Below are positions 4,561 through 5,105 of a stretch of 5,105 nucleotides of DNA, in pieces. A program made the position numbers and the translations under genes. The notes beneath the pieces are model-generated. The model worked only from the letters and a program-made list of their open reading frames with translations, ran no database searches and was not told the DNA's origin. The DNA comes from Lichenicola sp964247735 (GTDB taxonomy: Bacteria > Pseudomonadota > Alphaproteobacteria > Acetobacterales > Acetobacteraceae): the NCBI GenBank assembly GCA_964247735.1, contig CAXTVS010000121.1, forward strand, positions 1 through 5,105. Direction: 5' to 3'. Position 1 is the stretch's first letter. Each line of letters begins with the position of its first letter.

Positions 4561-5105
4561 CTAGCCGATCCATTGCAGCAGGAGCGACACGGTGACCAGC
4601 GACAGCAGCGTCGAGAGCAGCGTGGCGCGGCTGGCCACGTCGGCCTCGCGGTCGTAGAGCCGGGCCAGCATGAACGGCCCGGTGCCTACCGGAAGTGCCG
4701 CGATCAGCACCGCCGACTGCGCCCAGAGCGGCTCGAGCCGGAACACCGGGAACGCCAGCAGCGCGGTCAGCGCCGGTTGCAGCAGCAGCTTGGCCGCGAC
4801 CACCCGGATCACCGCCGGCATGCGGGCCGGGCGACCGCCGGTTTCCGCCAGGAACAGGCCGATGGTGACGAGGGCGCAGGGGCTCGCGGCGCCGCTGAGC
4901 AGGCCGGTGAAACGCTGCACCGGCGCGTCCAGCCCGATCCCGGACAGGTTCACGACGGCGCCCGCGACCGGCGCCGCCACCAGCGGGTTGCGAAGCAGCG
5001 CCGCCGCGACCGCCAGCACCGTGCGGCCAAGCCCCTGGCCGCCCTCCCGGTCGAGCTCCACCAGCCCGATCGCCAGCGCGAACAGGGCGCACACGGTCAG
5101 CAGGG
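4561..5105 (-). CDS. AEC (auxin efflux carrier)-family permease, C-terminal part (5' end outside window)
   Basis: The frame is open to the window edge and ends at TAG 4563-4561. It gives 180 residues of a protein that is usually about 300-320 long. Six hydrophobic segments are seen in the fragment (about 1-14, 29-53, 66-86, 97-121, 127-147 and 159-178), matching the C-terminal half of the Mem_trans fold. Family-like stretches are RNPLVAAPVAGAVVNLSGIG, SGAASPCALVTIGLFLAE, KLLLQPALTALLAFPVF, AVLIAALPVGTGPFMLARLY and ATLLSTLLSLVTVSLLL. Bacterial members are inner-membrane carriers, several linked to export or uptake of small organic acids such as malonate or malate; the substrate here cannot be inferred. 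GTG at 5094 is an internal Val in this reading, since the frame and hydrophobic stretch continue upstream as LLT. The gene lies upstream of the peptidase on the same strand but is separated by about 200 nt with a dyad, so an operon is unlikely. Confidence 0.88.
   Translation of the reverse strand, partial: LLTVCALFALAIGLVELDREGGQGLGRTVLAVAAALLRNPLVAAPVAGAVVNLSGIGLDAPVQRFTGLLSGAASPCALVTIGLFLAETGGRPARMPAVIRVVAAKLLLQPALTALLAFPVFRLEPLWAQSAVLIAALPVGTGPFMLARLYDREADVASRATLLSTLLSLVTVSLLLQWIG

Noticed and set aside
2442..4595. A 717-codon open frame on the plus strand opposite the S53 peptidase
   Set aside because: It is antisense to a clear peptidase with catalytic motifs, is full of Arg/Gly/Val/Ala repeats typical of a shadow frame in GC-rich DNA, and has no recognisable domain.
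1..5105. tRNA, rRNA, CRISPR array, insertion sequence, toxin-antitoxin or defence system
   Set aside because: No cloverleaf, regularly spaced repeats, transposase motifs or paired small genes were seen on either strand.

Overview
The window is GC-rich, roughly two-thirds G+C by eye. It has short intergenic gaps and the strong third-position G/C preference of a high-GC proteobacterium. The gene set is a secreted acid-type serine-carboxyl peptidase, a GlxA-type regulator with a cysteine hydrolase, an AEC permease and a C-terminal cyclic-nucleotide-binding (CNB) domain. Together with an interspersed GATC-cored palindrome, this fits an alphaproteobacterium, possibly Rhodospirillales/Acetobacterales. 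That placement is inference, because no rRNA or tRNA is present.

Layout from left to right: (1) 1-327, plus strand, the 3' end of a gene whose protein ends in a CNB-like domain, probably a transporter or channel. (2) 327-426, a convergent gap with a long imperfect palindrome and a second set of short repeats. (3) 427-1437, minus strand, a GlxA/AraC-type regulator. (4) 1434-1994, minus strand, an isochorismatase-family cysteine hydrolase. It is cut by one in-frame TAG at codon 124, yet its frame continues to an ATGA overlap with the regulator. (5) 1995-2165, a gap with two consecutive GC-rich hairpins. (6) 2166-4358, minus strand, a complete exported sedolisin (S53 peptidase) with signal sequence, prodomain and catalytic residues, best started at a TTG codon. 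(7) 4359-4560, the leader and control region of the peptidase, with a strong hairpin before the ribosome site and an AT-rich dyad over a possible promoter. (8) 4561-5105, minus strand, the C-terminal part of an AEC-family permease.

The hydrolase and regulator form a two-gene operon with overlapping stop and start codons. The peptidase appears to be its own transcription unit, bounded by hairpins on both sides. No link between the peptidase and the hydrolase/regulator pair can be shown from sequence.

I see no phage, CRISPR, toxin-antitoxin or other new multi-gene system. The observations most worth a second look are the nonsense-split hydrolase, the structured leader of the peptidase, the palindrome at 327-372, and a heptamer (CGAACCG) found five times, always between genes.
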